In this document: positions 33,575 to 42,483 of the stretch, piece after piece | Position numbering within the stretch: position 1 is the first letter of the stretch | How the letters are laid out: each line of letters begins with the position of its first letter | Origin: an uncultured Eubacterium sp. | Lineage (GTDB): Bacteria; Bacillota; Clostridia; Lachnospirales; Lachnospiraceae | Reading direction: 5' to 3' | Assembly (NCBI GenBank): GCA_947642745.1 | Contig: CANRTU010000008.1 | Location: 18,502-82,501, forward strand | DNA length: 64,000 nucleotides | Position numbers and translations under genes: made by a program | The notes under the pieces: model-generated | Seen by the model: the letters and a program-made list of their open reading frames with translations, nothing else | The model's database searches: none | What the model was told of the DNA's origin: nothing

Positions 33575-34768
33575 ATGTCCATGAATTTGAATGAAAAAAT
33601 GGTTGCCCTCGGCACCCAGCGTTCTGTAATCCGTGAGCTGTTTGAATACGGAAAGAAAAGGGCCGTTGAAATCGGAGCAGAAAATGTCTTTGATTTTTCA
33701 ATCGGAAATCCCAGTGTACCTGCACCAGCCAGTGTAAATGAAACCGCTGCCAGAATTATAAATGAAATGGATCCCATCCTGCTCCACGGCTATACAAGCG
33801 CCCAGGGAGACGCTGGTGTGCGTTCCATGCTGGCAGATTCTGTCAACAGACGTTTCAGAACCACATACGGCCCGGAAAATTTTTACATGACCGCCGGAGC
33901 CGCTGCCGCTCTGTGCTGCTGTCTGCACGGAGTCTGCAACGCTGAAGATAAAGTCATTATTTTCGCCCCGTATTTTCCGGAATACATAGTATTTGCCAAA
34001 GGCGCCGGTGCGACCCCCGTCATTATACCTGCTGACACCCGGGCATTCCAGATTGATTTTACAGCCTTTGAACAGGCGCTTACACCAGATGTAAAGGCTG
34101 TTATTGTCAATTCCCCGAACAATCCGTCTGGTGCGGTATATTCTGAAGAAACGGTCAAAAAGCTGGCTGAAATACTGGAAGCAAAATCTGCCGAATACCA
34201 TCATCCGGTATTTCTGATCGCAGATGAACCGTACCGTGAAATCGTATTCTCCAATACCCCGGTACCATTTCTGCCAGATTATTATAAAAACACACTGGTA
34301 TGCTATTCCTGGTCAAAATCACTGTCCCTGCCCGGAGAACGCCTGGGTTATGTGCTTGTCCCTACTGTCATGGATGAATTTGAAAATGTATACGCTGCCA
34401 TCGCAGGCGCCGGCAGGACACTTGGTTATGTCAACGCACCCAGCCTGTTCCAGCGGGTATGCGCCGCCTGCGCAGACGAAACTTCTGATATTTCCGTTTA
34501 TGAAACCAATAAAAACCTGCTGATGACCAGTCTGAGAGAAATGGGATATCATGTAGCAGAACCGGGCGGAACCTTTTACATGTTTCCACGCACTCTGGAA
34601 GCAGACGATACTGCTTTCGCAGAACGTGCCAAAGCACATGATCTGCTCATTGTGCCTGGTTGCGGATTCGGATGCCCGGGTCATGTGAGAATTTCCTATT
34701 GTGTTCCAACGGAAAGAATTGAAAAATCGCTGTCTGCGTTTGAAGCACTGGCAAAAGAATATAGATAA
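33575..34768 (+). CDS. PLP-dependent class I aminotransferase
   Basis: The 397-residue cytoplasmic enzyme transfers amino groups using pyridoxal phosphate. Fold-type I landmarks: FSIGNPSVPAP near residue 42, GYTSAQGDAGVRSMLA, the substrate motif NSPNNPSGAVYSEE, the PLP Asp in LIADEPYRE, and the Schiff-base lysine in CYSWSKSLSLPGERLGY. The C-terminal Arg in GHVRISYC binds the substrate carboxylate. It is close to aspartate and aromatic aminotransferases of the AspB type, but the specificity cannot be read from the sequence. AAAGGAG lies eight bases before the ATG. It stands alone and converges on pta. Confidence 0.92.
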   Translation: MSMNLNEKMVALGTQRSVIRELFEYGKKRAVEIGAENVFDFSIGNPSVPAPASVNETAARIINEMDPILLHGYTSAQGDAGVRSMLADSVNRRFRTTYGPENFYMTAGAAAALCCCLHGVCNAEDKVIIFAPYFPEYIVFAKGAGATPVIIPADTRAFQIDFTAFEQALTPDVKAVIVNSPNNPSGAVYSEETVKKLAEILEAKSAEYHHPVFLIADEPYREIVFSNTPVPFLPDYYKNTLVCYSWSKSLSLPGERLGYVLVPTVMDEFENVYAAIAGAGRTLGYVNAPSLFQRVCAACADETSDISVYETNKNLLMTSLREMGYHVAEPGGTFYMFPRTLEADDTAFAERAKAHDLLIVPGCGFGCPGHVRISYCVPTERIEKSLSAFEALAKEYR

Positions 34769-34837
34769 TATGCTCCGGAACCGACGCTGTCCGGGAAAAC
34801 TCTGAACAAAAACCTGAAAACAGATCTTTCCAGCTGA

Positions 34838-34934
34838 TCAGACAGACCTTCCCATACAGGCTGGTCTGTCTGAAACTGTTTCAGGCCGGCTAAAAATATA
34901 ATTCTTTATCTGTCAGAAAAATCATCTGACAGAT
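34838..34934. terminator. Two hairpins between convergent aminotransferase and pta genes
   Basis: The first hairpin has stem TCAGACAGACC (34838-34848) and GGTCTGTCTGA (34863-34873). The second has ATCTGTCAG (34908-34916) and CTGACAGAT (34926-34934). Their position between converging genes suggests transcription termination, although T-tracts are poor. Confidence 0.6.
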
Positions 34935-35029
34935 TTACTTTACAACATCTGCGTTCCGGCCTTTTATGTCCGGAAAACGTCAGCTGTAAACATAATATTT
35001 CCGCTACGCTCCGGCTGCAGCCTGCCATT

Positions 35030-36013
35030 TTATGCCAGCGCAGCTGTAATAATAGCCATGGAATATACTTCAGAAGCATTACAGCCTCTGGATAAATCGT
35101 TAATTGGCGCATTCAGTCCAAGAAGAATCGGACCATATGCCTGAAAATGTCCTAAACGCTGCGCTATTTTGTATCCAATATTTCCAGAACTGATGTCTGG
35201 GAAAATAAAAGTATTTACATGTCCTGCGATTTCCGATTCCGGACATTTGGTCCTTGCTACCCGTACTGATACCGCTGCGTCAAACTGTAACTCTCCTTCC
35301 ACTGGGAGATCCGGGTATTTTTCTTTCGTCTTACGGGCAGCGCTGCGCATCTTGTCCACATCCTCGCCCTCGCCGGAACCAAATGTAGAATAACTTAAAA
35401 ATCCAACCTTCGGATCAATACCGAAAATTTTTGCGCATTCTGCTGTTTCTGCCGCAATTTCCACCAGCTGATCCTCTGTCGGCTTAATATTAATTGCGCA
35501 GTCGCCCATTGCAAGTACTTCGTTCTCGCCTGTCGCAGACGGACGGACCAGAATAAAGCAGGAAGATACGATTGAATTACCCGGTTTTGTCTTAATCAGC
35601 TGTAACGCCGGACGCACAGTATCCGCTGTCGAATAAGTGGCGCCGCCTAATAATGCGTCTGCCTCACCCATTTTTACAAGCATCGCTCCAAAATAATTTG
35701 CATGCGAAAGTGTCTTTCTTGCCTCTTCCGGAGTAACCCCCTTTGATTTACGAAGTTCACAAAACAGCTCCACCATTTCGTCCATTTTTTCATAAGTGGC
35801 AGGATTAATAATCTCGGCACCACGGATATTAAAGCCGCTTTCCTCTGCGCAATCATAAATTTCATCCTCGTTTCCGACCAGAATCGGATGCAGGAAATAG
35901 CTTGCCAGTAATCTGGATGCAGCTTCCAGAATACGTGGATCCTGTCCTTCTGTAAACACAATTTTTTTCGGGTTTTTCTTTAAAATGTTAATTAACTGCC
36001 CAAAACCAAACAT
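35030..36013 (-). CDS. pta: Phosphate acetyltransferase
   Basis: This 327-residue enzyme interconverts acetyl-CoA and acetyl phosphate, the first step of acetate formation. The single PTA_PTB domain is visible throughout: KIVFTEGQDPRILEAASRL at the start, ADALLGGATYSTADTVRPAL, SCFILVRP, and LQFDAAVSVRVARTKCP to the FIFPDISSGNIGYKIAQRLG and GPILLGLNAPINDLSRGCN end, the motif near the active site. The length fits Pta proteins without an N-terminal regulatory domain. AGGAGAGG precedes MFGFGQL at 36013; the longer frame to 36052 lies upstream of this site. The usual partner, acetate kinase, is not in the window. A promoter and a dyad are visible upstream. Confidence 0.93.
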   Translation of the reverse strand: MFGFGQLINILKKNPKKIVFTEGQDPRILEAASRLLASYFLHPILVGNEDEIYDCAEESGFNIRGAEIINPATYEKMDEMVELFCELRKSKGVTPEEARKTLSHANYFGAMLVKMGEADALLGGATYSTADTVRPALQLIKTKPGNSIVSSCFILVRPSATGENEVLAMGDCAINIKPTEDQLVEIAAETAECAKIFGIDPKVGFLSYSTFGSGEGEDVDKMRSAARKTKEKYPDLPVEGELQFDAAVSVRVARTKCPESEIAGHVNTFIFPDISSGNIGYKIAQRLGHFQAYGPILLGLNAPINDLSRGCNASEVYSMAIITAALA

Positions 36014-36052
36014 ACGTTGCCTCTCCTGTTCTTCATATTTTATGTGCCTCAT

Positions 36053-36114
36053 GTACCCTGTCCGGGTACAAGTCCTCGTAATATTATTAAAACACTATCT
36101 TGGGCAGAAATCAA
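36053..36114 (-). promoter_or_regulatory. Promoter and leader dyad of pta
   Basis: TTGATT (36109-36114) and TTTAAT (36086-36091) are 17 bp apart on the minus strand. Between the start site and the ribosome binding site lies the dyad GTACCC (36053-36058) and GGGTAC (36064-36069), a candidate operator or small hairpin. An 11-bp tandem direct repeat (AAAGTATCATC) lies further upstream around 36128-36149. Confidence 0.65.
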
Positions 36115-36245
36115 TCATTAATTTAGCAAAGTATCATCAAAGTATCATTCATTTTACATCCGGACAGGATATCGTCAGAATTTTAACCAGACTGTTTTTG
36201 ACTAAAAATATAATTTCGTTATAAACAGCCTGACGGCTGGAACTG

Positions 36246-38297
36246 TCACGATTTACGCCTGATTTCAAAATAATACGATTTTTCCGGAGCAGATGCCTTC
36301 CAGACAGATTCTGACCGCCTCAGTCCGAAATTATTATCACTCACACGCCATCCTTCCGGCATGGACAGCCGGACAGTCGTTCTGCCAATATTCAGCAGAC
36401 TTTTACCGCCGGATAAAAAATCAAATCCGTAACTTTCTGTCTTCGTTTCTTTTTCACTGTCCGCAGAAGTATCTGTCGCAATCGTATCCATTCCAGACGT
36501 ATCAGTCGCAAACGCATTTCCTGTAAAAGTGTTTATCAGGGTAAAATATTCGCCGCACTGTCTTTTCTGGATATATGTGGTCACCTTACATGTCTGCCTG
36601 GCCGGAATGGTCACTGTGGTCATGGCATACACGACCCTTGTCTCGCCAGATAATTTTTCACATACTTCCGTTAACTCTGTACTCCCATAATACTGAACCA
36701 GCGTATGATAAAACTCCTCTTCCCCGCTGATCATGGTGAGGGCCTGGTACATTGTTGCCGCATGATAATATTCCGGCAATTCTCCCGCATATATATCCTG
36801 GTCATAATCCTGCATCGTCTGTTTTGTCACTGCAGCGGTACAAAGCTGTAATGCGTCAGAATAAGACATTTTCTGTTTTAACATCGTATACTGTACCCCT
36901 TCGATCTCCTCTGTGCAGTCCAGATTGGAATAATAACCGATGACCGGTTCCCTGTCCTGTTTTCCGGTTACAATCAGCATGAGTCTGGACTGGTTTTCCG
37001 AAACAAAAAAACAGTGGCTGGTAACCCCCTCCTCTGCTTTTCTGGAATGGATAAATCCATAAGTAAGCACATCTGCGCTGTCACCATAAACAGTCACGCC
37101 TGCCACCACCGGATTATTCAGCCGGCTGATATTTTTATCCATTTCCGCCAGAGAAAAAGTATACACACTTACTTCCCGTTCCCAGTCCGCTTCTTTTTCC
37201 AATGCGCTTTTCTGATACTCGCCTTCATGATCGGACAACTGCTGATAATCCTCCAGACTGCTGGTCTGCTCTGTCGTCTGTGTTTCAAACATACCCTCAT
37301 TGTCCGCAGATGTCTGGTCTGTGCCTGCCTTTGTCTGATTTCTGAAAGCAGAAATACTGCTGCCGATCTCATATTTTACCGCTGAGCCTTCCTGTCCGTG
37401 AACTGTCAGAATATCCTGCCCGGAAGCATAGGCCAGATTCAGTGTGGAAGCAAACGGATATACAAACTGTACGGTCTTATCTTCTTTTGAAGTATTTTTT
37501 ATATGATACTGGTCTGTCACATGTAAAAGAGGCAGGTCCTGACGGTCTGTCCGGCTGTTTTTTTCTGTTGTAACCTTACATTTTAATTCCCGCTCTGTTT
37601 TCAGATTTCCTGTATCTCCTGTTGCGGTCATGGCCATTACCGGCCCCTCGTAAGCATCGTAACGCACCGGCAGATTAAATCTGGAAGATTCCGGCGCATT
37701 GTCGTCCACACTTTCCCCACTTCCACTATTCTGACTTCCTTCTGACAGTTCTTCGTCTGGAACGGCATCCTCTGATTTTTCCAGTCCGGAACCTGTGGAC
37801 ATGGAAAATTTATCCATGGAATCCATACGGAAATAGTTATTTATTACATAATACGCTCCGGTAAAAACCATACACAGACAGACTGCCACTGGAAGATATT
37901 TTAAATACTTTCCTGACTTTTGCAGAAAAGACAGGGATGATCCATGTTCTGCTTCCTGCCTGTTTTCCAGCTGATCCACTGCCGCAGGCTGCGAATGAAA
38001 CGAACCGGCCTTCCCTGACCGGTCAGGGAGCAGATCTGTTCGCAGACTGCTTTGTTCCTGCTTTTCCGGTATTTTTTCCAGGGAATGATCTGCGGACACT
38101 GTCGGCTGCGCCTCATTCTCCGGAATGTGTGATGTTATTCCATACGATTGTTCTGCGACAGTATTTTCCTGCGGCGTGTCCTGTCTGCCGTCCGGCCGGG
38201 ATGCTTCTTCCAGACTATCCCGGTCAGCCTCCAGGATCATTTCTTCCGGAATCTGTCCGATCATTTCAAAGAGCCTGCTGCCCGCCTCCTGCTTCAT
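36246..38297 (-). CDS. Membrane protein, probable anti-sigma factor of the second ECF pair
   Basis: The 683-residue protein has a long acidic cytoplasmic N-terminus (about 145 residues), a single membrane helix around 150-168 (YLPVAVCLCMVFTGAYYVI) and a large extracytoplasmic region with serine- and acid-rich linkers. The start overlaps the ECF sigma stop by four bases (ATGA), so translation is coupled; this is the main reason to call it an anti-sigma factor. The outside part has no recognised fold, but is rich in tyrosine and beta-type segments. No RsiV or DUF4179 pattern is obvious. Confidence 0.7.
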   Translation of the reverse strand: MKQEAGSRLFEMIGQIPEEMILEADRDSLEEASRPDGRQDTPQENTVAEQSYGITSHIPENEAQPTVSADHSLEKIPEKQEQSSLRTDLLPDRSGKAGSFHSQPAAVDQLENRQEAEHGSSLSFLQKSGKYLKYLPVAVCLCMVFTGAYYVINNYFRMDSMDKFSMSTGSGLEKSEDAVPDEELSEGSQNSGSGESVDDNAPESSRFNLPVRYDAYEGPVMAMTATGDTGNLKTERELKCKVTTEKNSRTDRQDLPLLHVTDQYHIKNTSKEDKTVQFVYPFASTLNLAYASGQDILTVHGQEGSAVKYEIGSSISAFRNQTKAGTDQTSADNEGMFETQTTEQTSSLEDYQQLSDHEGEYQKSALEKEADWEREVSVYTFSLAEMDKNISRLNNPVVAGVTVYGDSADVLTYGFIHSRKAEEGVTSHCFFVSENQSRLMLIVTGKQDREPVIGYYSNLDCTEEIEGVQYTMLKQKMSYSDALQLCTAAVTKQTMQDYDQDIYAGELPEYYHAATMYQALTMISGEEEFYHTLVQYYGSTELTEVCEKLSGETRVVYAMTTVTIPARQTCKVTTYIQKRQCGEYFTLINTFTGNAFATDTSGMDTIATDTSADSEKETKTESYGFDFLSGGKSLLNIGRTTVRLSMPEGWRVSDNNFGLRRSESVWKASAPEKSYYFEIRRKS

Positions 38298-38851
38298 ACC
38301 GTAATTCCTTCCTTTTCCAAAAAAAACTTCAGCTTTTTTCTGCTGCGCATTAAGGCAGATTTTACTTTACTTTCACTCATGCCATAACGTTCCGCTATCT
38401 GTATAACGCTGTCCGCATACCAGTAACGGCGTACAAATATAATTCTGGCATCATGGGAGAGTCCGGCAAGAAACTGGCTTAACGCACCGGTAATCGCCAT
38501 GGAATCTGTCTGCGTATCCATACTCTGTCCCGCAATACACTCTTCCAGTTCGTCAAATATAAGGTCCAGTGTCTTTCCGCCCCGTTTCGCCGCCCTGCTT
38601 TTCCGGTAACGGTCGAGAGACAGATTTCTTGTAATCTTTCCGATAAAAGCCTGAAAAAACTCCGGTCGTTTCGGTGGAATGACCAGCCATACTTTTAACC
38701 AGGTATCATTGACACATTCTTCTGCGTCCTCTTCATTTTTCAAAATATGGTGAGCGATACCATAACAAAAGGAACCATATTTCCGGTTTGTCTGTACGAG
38801 CGCTTCTTCATTACGGTTCCAGTATAACTCAATTATTTTTTCGTCCTCCAT
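38294..38851 (-). CDS. ECF-type RNA polymerase sigma factor
   Basis: The 185-residue sigma factor has region 2 at about 15-80 (YGIAHHILKNEEDAEECVNDTWLKVW) and region 4 at about 120-175 (LSHDARIIFVRRYWYADSVIQ, then AERYGMSESKVKSALMRSRKKL). The inter-region is typical of the ECF families common in gut Clostridia. It is followed by a membrane protein gene overlapping by four bases. AGAGGTGG precedes the ATG. Binding specificity cannot be deduced; autoregulation is likely. Confidence 0.9.
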   Translation of the reverse strand: MEDEKIIELYWNRNEEALVQTNRKYGSFCYGIAHHILKNEEDAEECVNDTWLKVWLVIPPKRPEFFQAFIGKITRNLSLDRYRKSRAAKRGGKTLDLIFDELEECIAGQSMDTQTDSMAITGALSQFLAGLSHDARIIFVRRYWYADSVIQIAERYGMSESKVKSALMRSRKKLKFFLEKEGITV

Positions 38852-39291
38852 GCACAGCCACCTCTATGTATTTTTATGTCTGACAGCCTGTATCTCATGC
38901 CAGATAATTGTATGATATTATCCCTCCCGGAACCCGGCGCATCCGTCCTATGGTCCGCAGGAAACATATCCATTCAGCCGGCCAGGAATCCGGCCCCTGC
39001 AGAGGCAGCTTTTAGCGGACCGGTTCTGTTATAATTTAAGAGTGTGTCTGAATCATTTCCACATTATTTCAGCCATTCATGCCCTGATACAGCCTGGATA
39101 ATAACATCACAACTATTATAGCGCAAATACACATTGCCTGCCACACAAAACCGGCTGCTGTATGGCACGTCACAGGCGCCGCTGCCGCCAGAACGTGTCT
39201 GAAAATGCGCAGACCCGGACAATCATCTGATGCTCCCCTTCCCTGATGGCCGGGCCTGCGTCGTGCCGGACCCTGTTTCCGCAGTTATATA
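38852..39291. other. Spacer with degraded M1 ends
   Basis: Two motifs similar to M1 ends occur, AGAGTGTGTCTGAATCATTTCC near 39039 (shown as GAGTGTGTCTGAATCATT) and CCAGAACGTGTCTGAAAATG near 39187. They hint at older insertions. No gene is supported. Confidence 0.4.
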
Positions 39292-39474
39292 CCAGAGTGT
39301 GTTTGAAAAACCATTCCTGCGATCTGCGATCTGCACTCCCCACTTTGTACCCTGAAGGGATGAATTCTCTATATTATGCCCTTTGGGTACTAAGTGTGAA
39401 GCATACCCAAAGGGCAAGATGTATCATGCCCTTTAGGGTGCATCTCACAAAAAGCATTTTTCAAACACGCTCTG
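39292..39474 (+). mobile_element. M1 MITE-like element, best copy (183 bp)
   Basis: The terminal inverted repeats are CCAGAGTGTGTTTGAAAAA (left) and TTTTTCAAACACGCTCTGG (right), matching at 18 of 19 positions. The element is flanked on both sides by TA. Internal blocks CACTCCCCACTTTGTACCC, TTATGCCCTTTGGGTACTAA, a mirrored TACCCAAAGGGCA and TATCATGCCCTTTAGGGTGC follow. There is no coding capacity. The TA flanks fit duplication by an IS630/mariner-type transposase, which is not in the window. Confidence 0.9.
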
Positions 39475-39508
39475 GTACAGTAACCAGAAAGCAACAGATT
39501 AGAGAAAT

Positions 39509-40903
39509 CTACTCCGCCCCTGTGGCTGTGTCCCGGACCAGCCGGGCTGCTCTGGACCCCTGCTCTTTTTGTAAACTTAACAACAGCCTGCGGGTTTCTG
39601 ATAAACCTGAATAATTTACAATGACATACAGATTACCGGTTCCTGTCCCTGCCAGCCTTTGAACTTCACTTTTCATATCGGCTGTAAAACGGTGCGGAAT
39701 ATCTTCATACTTCAGACGCAGGCCCATATCATGGCGCCTTGTTCCTCCAATAGAAATAGTCGAAGCCCTTGCAGCGGCAAGCATCTGAAAATCCACATCC
39801 CACAGCCAGGAAACATCTCTTCCATCCTGGGCCGTATCATTGATCTGTATGATAATATCCTTCTGCTTCTTATCCTGCAGAATCAAAGACAGTTTCTGCT
39901 GGAATCCGGCCGGATTCTTCGCAAGATGCAGCTGGACACAGGAGCCAAGAATATGAAAAATATCTTCCCTGTTATTGCCATAATCAAATGTTTCGATCGC
40001 TTTTGCGAACTGTGCGCCCTCTCCCATACTGTACAGCGCCGCACAGGCAGCCAGTGTATTATACACATTATATGGCGCTCTTGCTTTTGTATTTACAGGC
40101 ATTCCGTTAATTTCAAAGGAATATGTCCGGTTATACAACGACACATTTTCAGCCCTGTACGACGGCTCCGGCCGTCCGGCTCCGCAGTGGGGACAATGCC
40201 AGATACCAGACTGTCCATAGTATATCGTATCATATTCCAGTTTCGTTCCACACAGGCGGCAGAAAATACTTTCCCTGCTCCCTGTCCCTGCCCTGTGATC
40301 AAATATCTGCTCGTTAATCCCATAAGTAATCACCGGATTTTTACATTCATAAGACAGTGAATATGAAATAACGTCATCGCAGTTTAACAGAAGCTTCGCA
40401 TCCGGAACAGATGAAAACGCTGCCTTCAGCTTATTGCGTACAATGTCCACCTCACCATATCTGTCCAGCTGGTCCCTGAAAATATTGGTAAGTACAATAC
40501 ATTCCGGCCTGAGTTCCGGCAATAAACTTACAGAAGCATTCTCGTCTACTTCAATACAGGCATAGTCTGCCTGAAGCCGTCCTCTTTTCCAGTCAGCTGC
40601 CAGCGCAAAAGCTCCGGTAATACCGTTACGCATATTGGCTCCTGTCTTATTAATGATTACCTTCCTGCCTTCCGCCACAAGTATATGGTTTAGTATACTG
40701 TTTGTAGTTGTTTTTCCATTGGTTCCCATCACCACAATCATCTTTTCACGCATTATGCCGGAAAGTTCCCGTAAAATATCCGGATCAATCAGGCGGGCAA
40801 TATAGCCGGGCAGCGCCACCCCGTCTCCACGACGCAATAATTTTACTGTCCAGTGAATCAGTTTTGCCATGAAAATCGCAAGTTTTGTCCGTAGTCTCAT
40901 CAT
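39509..40903 (-). CDS. murT: MurT-like Mur ligase, subunit of lipid II isoglutaminyl synthase
   Basis: The 464-residue protein has an ATP-binding P-loop VMGTNGKTTTN (residues 58-68), a Mur ligase central domain and the C-terminal DUF1727 domain of MurT. An internal zinc ribbon with CRLC and CPHC, characteristic of MurT, lies at about 210-235. MurT with the glutaminase GatD amidates the glutamate of lipid II to isoglutamine. GatD is normally the next gene, but here the stop is followed by an M1 element and the next minus-strand gene is an ECF sigma, so GatD must be elsewhere or absent. The ATG at 40903 is assumed; a GTG at 40912 is possible. Confidence 0.9.
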   Translation of the reverse strand: MMRLRTKLAIFMAKLIHWTVKLLRRGDGVALPGYIARLIDPDILRELSGIMREKMIVVMGTNGKTTTNSILNHILVAEGRKVIINKTGANMRNGITGAFALAADWKRGRLQADYACIEVDENASVSLLPELRPECIVLTNIFRDQLDRYGEVDIVRNKLKAAFSSVPDAKLLLNCDDVISYSLSYECKNPVITYGINEQIFDHRAGTGSRESIFCRLCGTKLEYDTIYYGQSGIWHCPHCGAGRPEPSYRAENVSLYNRTYSFEINGMPVNTKARAPYNVYNTLAACAALYSMGEGAQFAKAIETFDYGNNREDIFHILGSCVQLHLAKNPAGFQQKLSLILQDKKQKDIIIQINDTAQDGRDVSWLWDVDFQMLAAARASTISIGGTRRHDMGLRLKYEDIPHRFTADMKSEVQRLAGTGTGNLYVIVNYSGLSETRRLLLSLQKEQGSRAARLVRDTATGAE

Positions 40904-41063
40904 GCACCCCACATTCTTTTGTATTAATCTGACCGTTGATACGGTAATATCATTATACTATATATTATCCATTTAGCGAACATCAAATCAGCATACAAAA
41001 ACTAAATTTTTCCTCACAGTCCGGATATCGTCCGCAACGGCCTTGTAGGAATTTCGTAAGATA

Positions 41064-41900
41064 TTACCAGCAAAGCGCCGTATTCCCATTATGTGGATCA
41101 TGCATCTCTGCCATATACGCACGGAAACGCAGCGGCAGCATATTCCTCTGCAATTCCAGATTTCTGCGTTCTTCAATCGAAATCGTCCGGCAGAAATGCC
41201 GGTACAGCATCTGATATTCTGCTTCTGATTCAGAATAAATTTCCTGCTCTCTGGAAAACGGCAGTATATCCCGTACCAGATACCACTGTTTCCCTTTCGG
41301 GTGCACCGCATAATACTGCCTGTTTTCGTCATAAATGGCAAAATTTTCCTCCGGAAGCCGGTTTGCGAAGTGGGGCATCAGCATGGCTGTAATATCATTT
41401 TCAGGCGCATATCTGGCCAGCAGTACACCCTGCCTCAGCTCACGGAAACGCAGAAATCCCATCAGATGATGAATTTCAATCCCTGTATTACGGCTTAATT
41501 CAAACACCTTGTGCACATAGGGATTACTTAAATGATCCATCAGCTTTCCTCTGTATCTGCCAGACAGACCAGTCACAATTGTATGATAAACCGCATCCGC
41601 CCTGGCAGTATCAAAAGAGACCATGGCCTGGCAAAGTTGTGTATATGCTTCTTCCCCAAACCTGCGGTAAATTGTACGAAGCACTTTTCCGCTCTTTACG
41701 GCATCCGTTCCTACTTCTTTATATACGCAAAACAGGCGGTAATTTTCCGTGTCTGCTACTTCAATGTGAATCCGTTCGTGTTCTTTGCGAAGTGCATACG
41801 CCTCATAAACGGCTGTCAGTATCCCCTCAATGGAACCTTCACAATTCAGTATTATATTTTCATATACAGAATCTTTTTCCTTCATTTTTCTTTTCTCCAT
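41064..41900 (-). CDS. DUF4130 (TIGR03915-like) putative DNA repair protein
   Basis: The 278-residue protein matches the DUF4130 family: NCEGSIEGILTAVYEAYALRKEH at the start, VLRTIYRRFGEEAYTQLCQAM, SNPYVHKVFELSRNTGIEIHHLMGFLRF and HFANRLPEENFAIYDENR. These proteins are almost always encoded next to the radical SAM protein found here at 42484-43833, and in other bacteria are fused to uracil-DNA glycosylase domains; the biochemical role is unknown. It has AGAAAAGAAA instead of a strong ribosome site before the ATG. A 583-bp block of two nested MITE-like elements now separates it from its partner, so expression from the SOS promoter could be affected. Confidence 0.88.
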   Translation of the reverse strand: MEKRKMKEKDSVYENIILNCEGSIEGILTAVYEAYALRKEHERIHIEVADTENYRLFCVYKEVGTDAVKSGKVLRTIYRRFGEEAYTQLCQAMVSFDTARADAVYHTIVTGLSGRYRGKLMDHLSNPYVHKVFELSRNTGIEIHHLMGFLRFRELRQGVLLARYAPENDITAMLMPHFANRLPEENFAIYDENRQYYAVHPKGKQWYLVRDILPFSREQEIYSESEAEYQMLYRHFCRTISIEERRNLELQRNMLPLRFRAYMAEMHDPHNGNTALCW

Positions 41901-41995
41901 AATTCACGATATATATATCCTGTATCATCAGCTCCGGTAAGCCTGCCGTCGGCGGCCCAAAAGATGCGAAGATACTCATAATCACTCTCTTCTTT
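41901..41995. other. Promoter-proximal leader of the DUF4130 gene
   Basis: I see no strong promoter in this short stretch between the M1 element and the DUF4130 start. Confidence 0.3.
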
Positions 41996-42196
41996 AGAGC
42001 GTGTTTGAAAATGCTTTCTGGCATATGTACACTAAATGGCATCATATGGAGGATTTTACCCAGATTCAGGAGGTGTACCCAAAGGGCATGATATAATGGG
42101 TTACACTGACTAAATTGAAGTAAAATAATCCGTATCATGCCCTTCATGGTACAAAGTGGGGCGTGCAGATGCTGGGAATGATTTTTCAAACACGCT
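41996..42196 (-). mobile_element. M1 MITE-like element, inverted copy (about 200 bp)
   Basis: The ends AGAGCGTGTTTGAAAATGC and ATTTTTCAAACACGCT are inverted repeats. The internal blocks run in the opposite orientation to the 39292 copy (GGAGGTGTACCCAAAGGGCA, then TATCATGCCCTTCATGGTAC and AAAGTGGGGCGTGCAGATGC). The right end is cut off after ACGCT, where the second element begins. Confidence 0.85.
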
Positions 42197-42360
42197 AGTG
42201 TACTGTATCATTGATACTCAGCCAGACCTCCCTGCTCAGGCTTCCATCGGACTGCGTTGCCTTCACTCAACGATGCCACCGCATCGCCCCGTTCAGGCGC
42301 CTTGCCACTGAAACCCTGTTCAGCGGAGTTTTGACAGATATCAACGATACAATACACTAG
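42195..42360. mobile_element. Second MITE-like element with CTAGTGTA ends (166 bp)
   Basis: Left end CTAGTGTACTGTATCATTGA and right end, read inward on the other strand, CTAGTGTATTGTATCGTTGA agree at 18 of 20 positions. The interior is GC-rich (GCCTTGCCACTGAAACC). It encodes no protein; the frame at 42208-42405 just reads through it. It starts within the last bases of the M1 element, so it inserted into or beside that element. No second copy is seen in the window. Confidence 0.85.
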
Positions 42361-42483
42361 TGTCTTCTCTGCAGTTTTACAGCCGGTAAATATCCGTATG
42401 TTCATAATTCAGGGATACATACGCCCCTGAAAAGCGCTTCTAAGCCAGAGACGTACGCAGATTCATACACAGAGACACATCCC

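Noticed and set aside
42208..42405. Minus-strand ORF of 65 codons
   Set aside because: Lies within the CTAGTGTA element, which has no coding signature.
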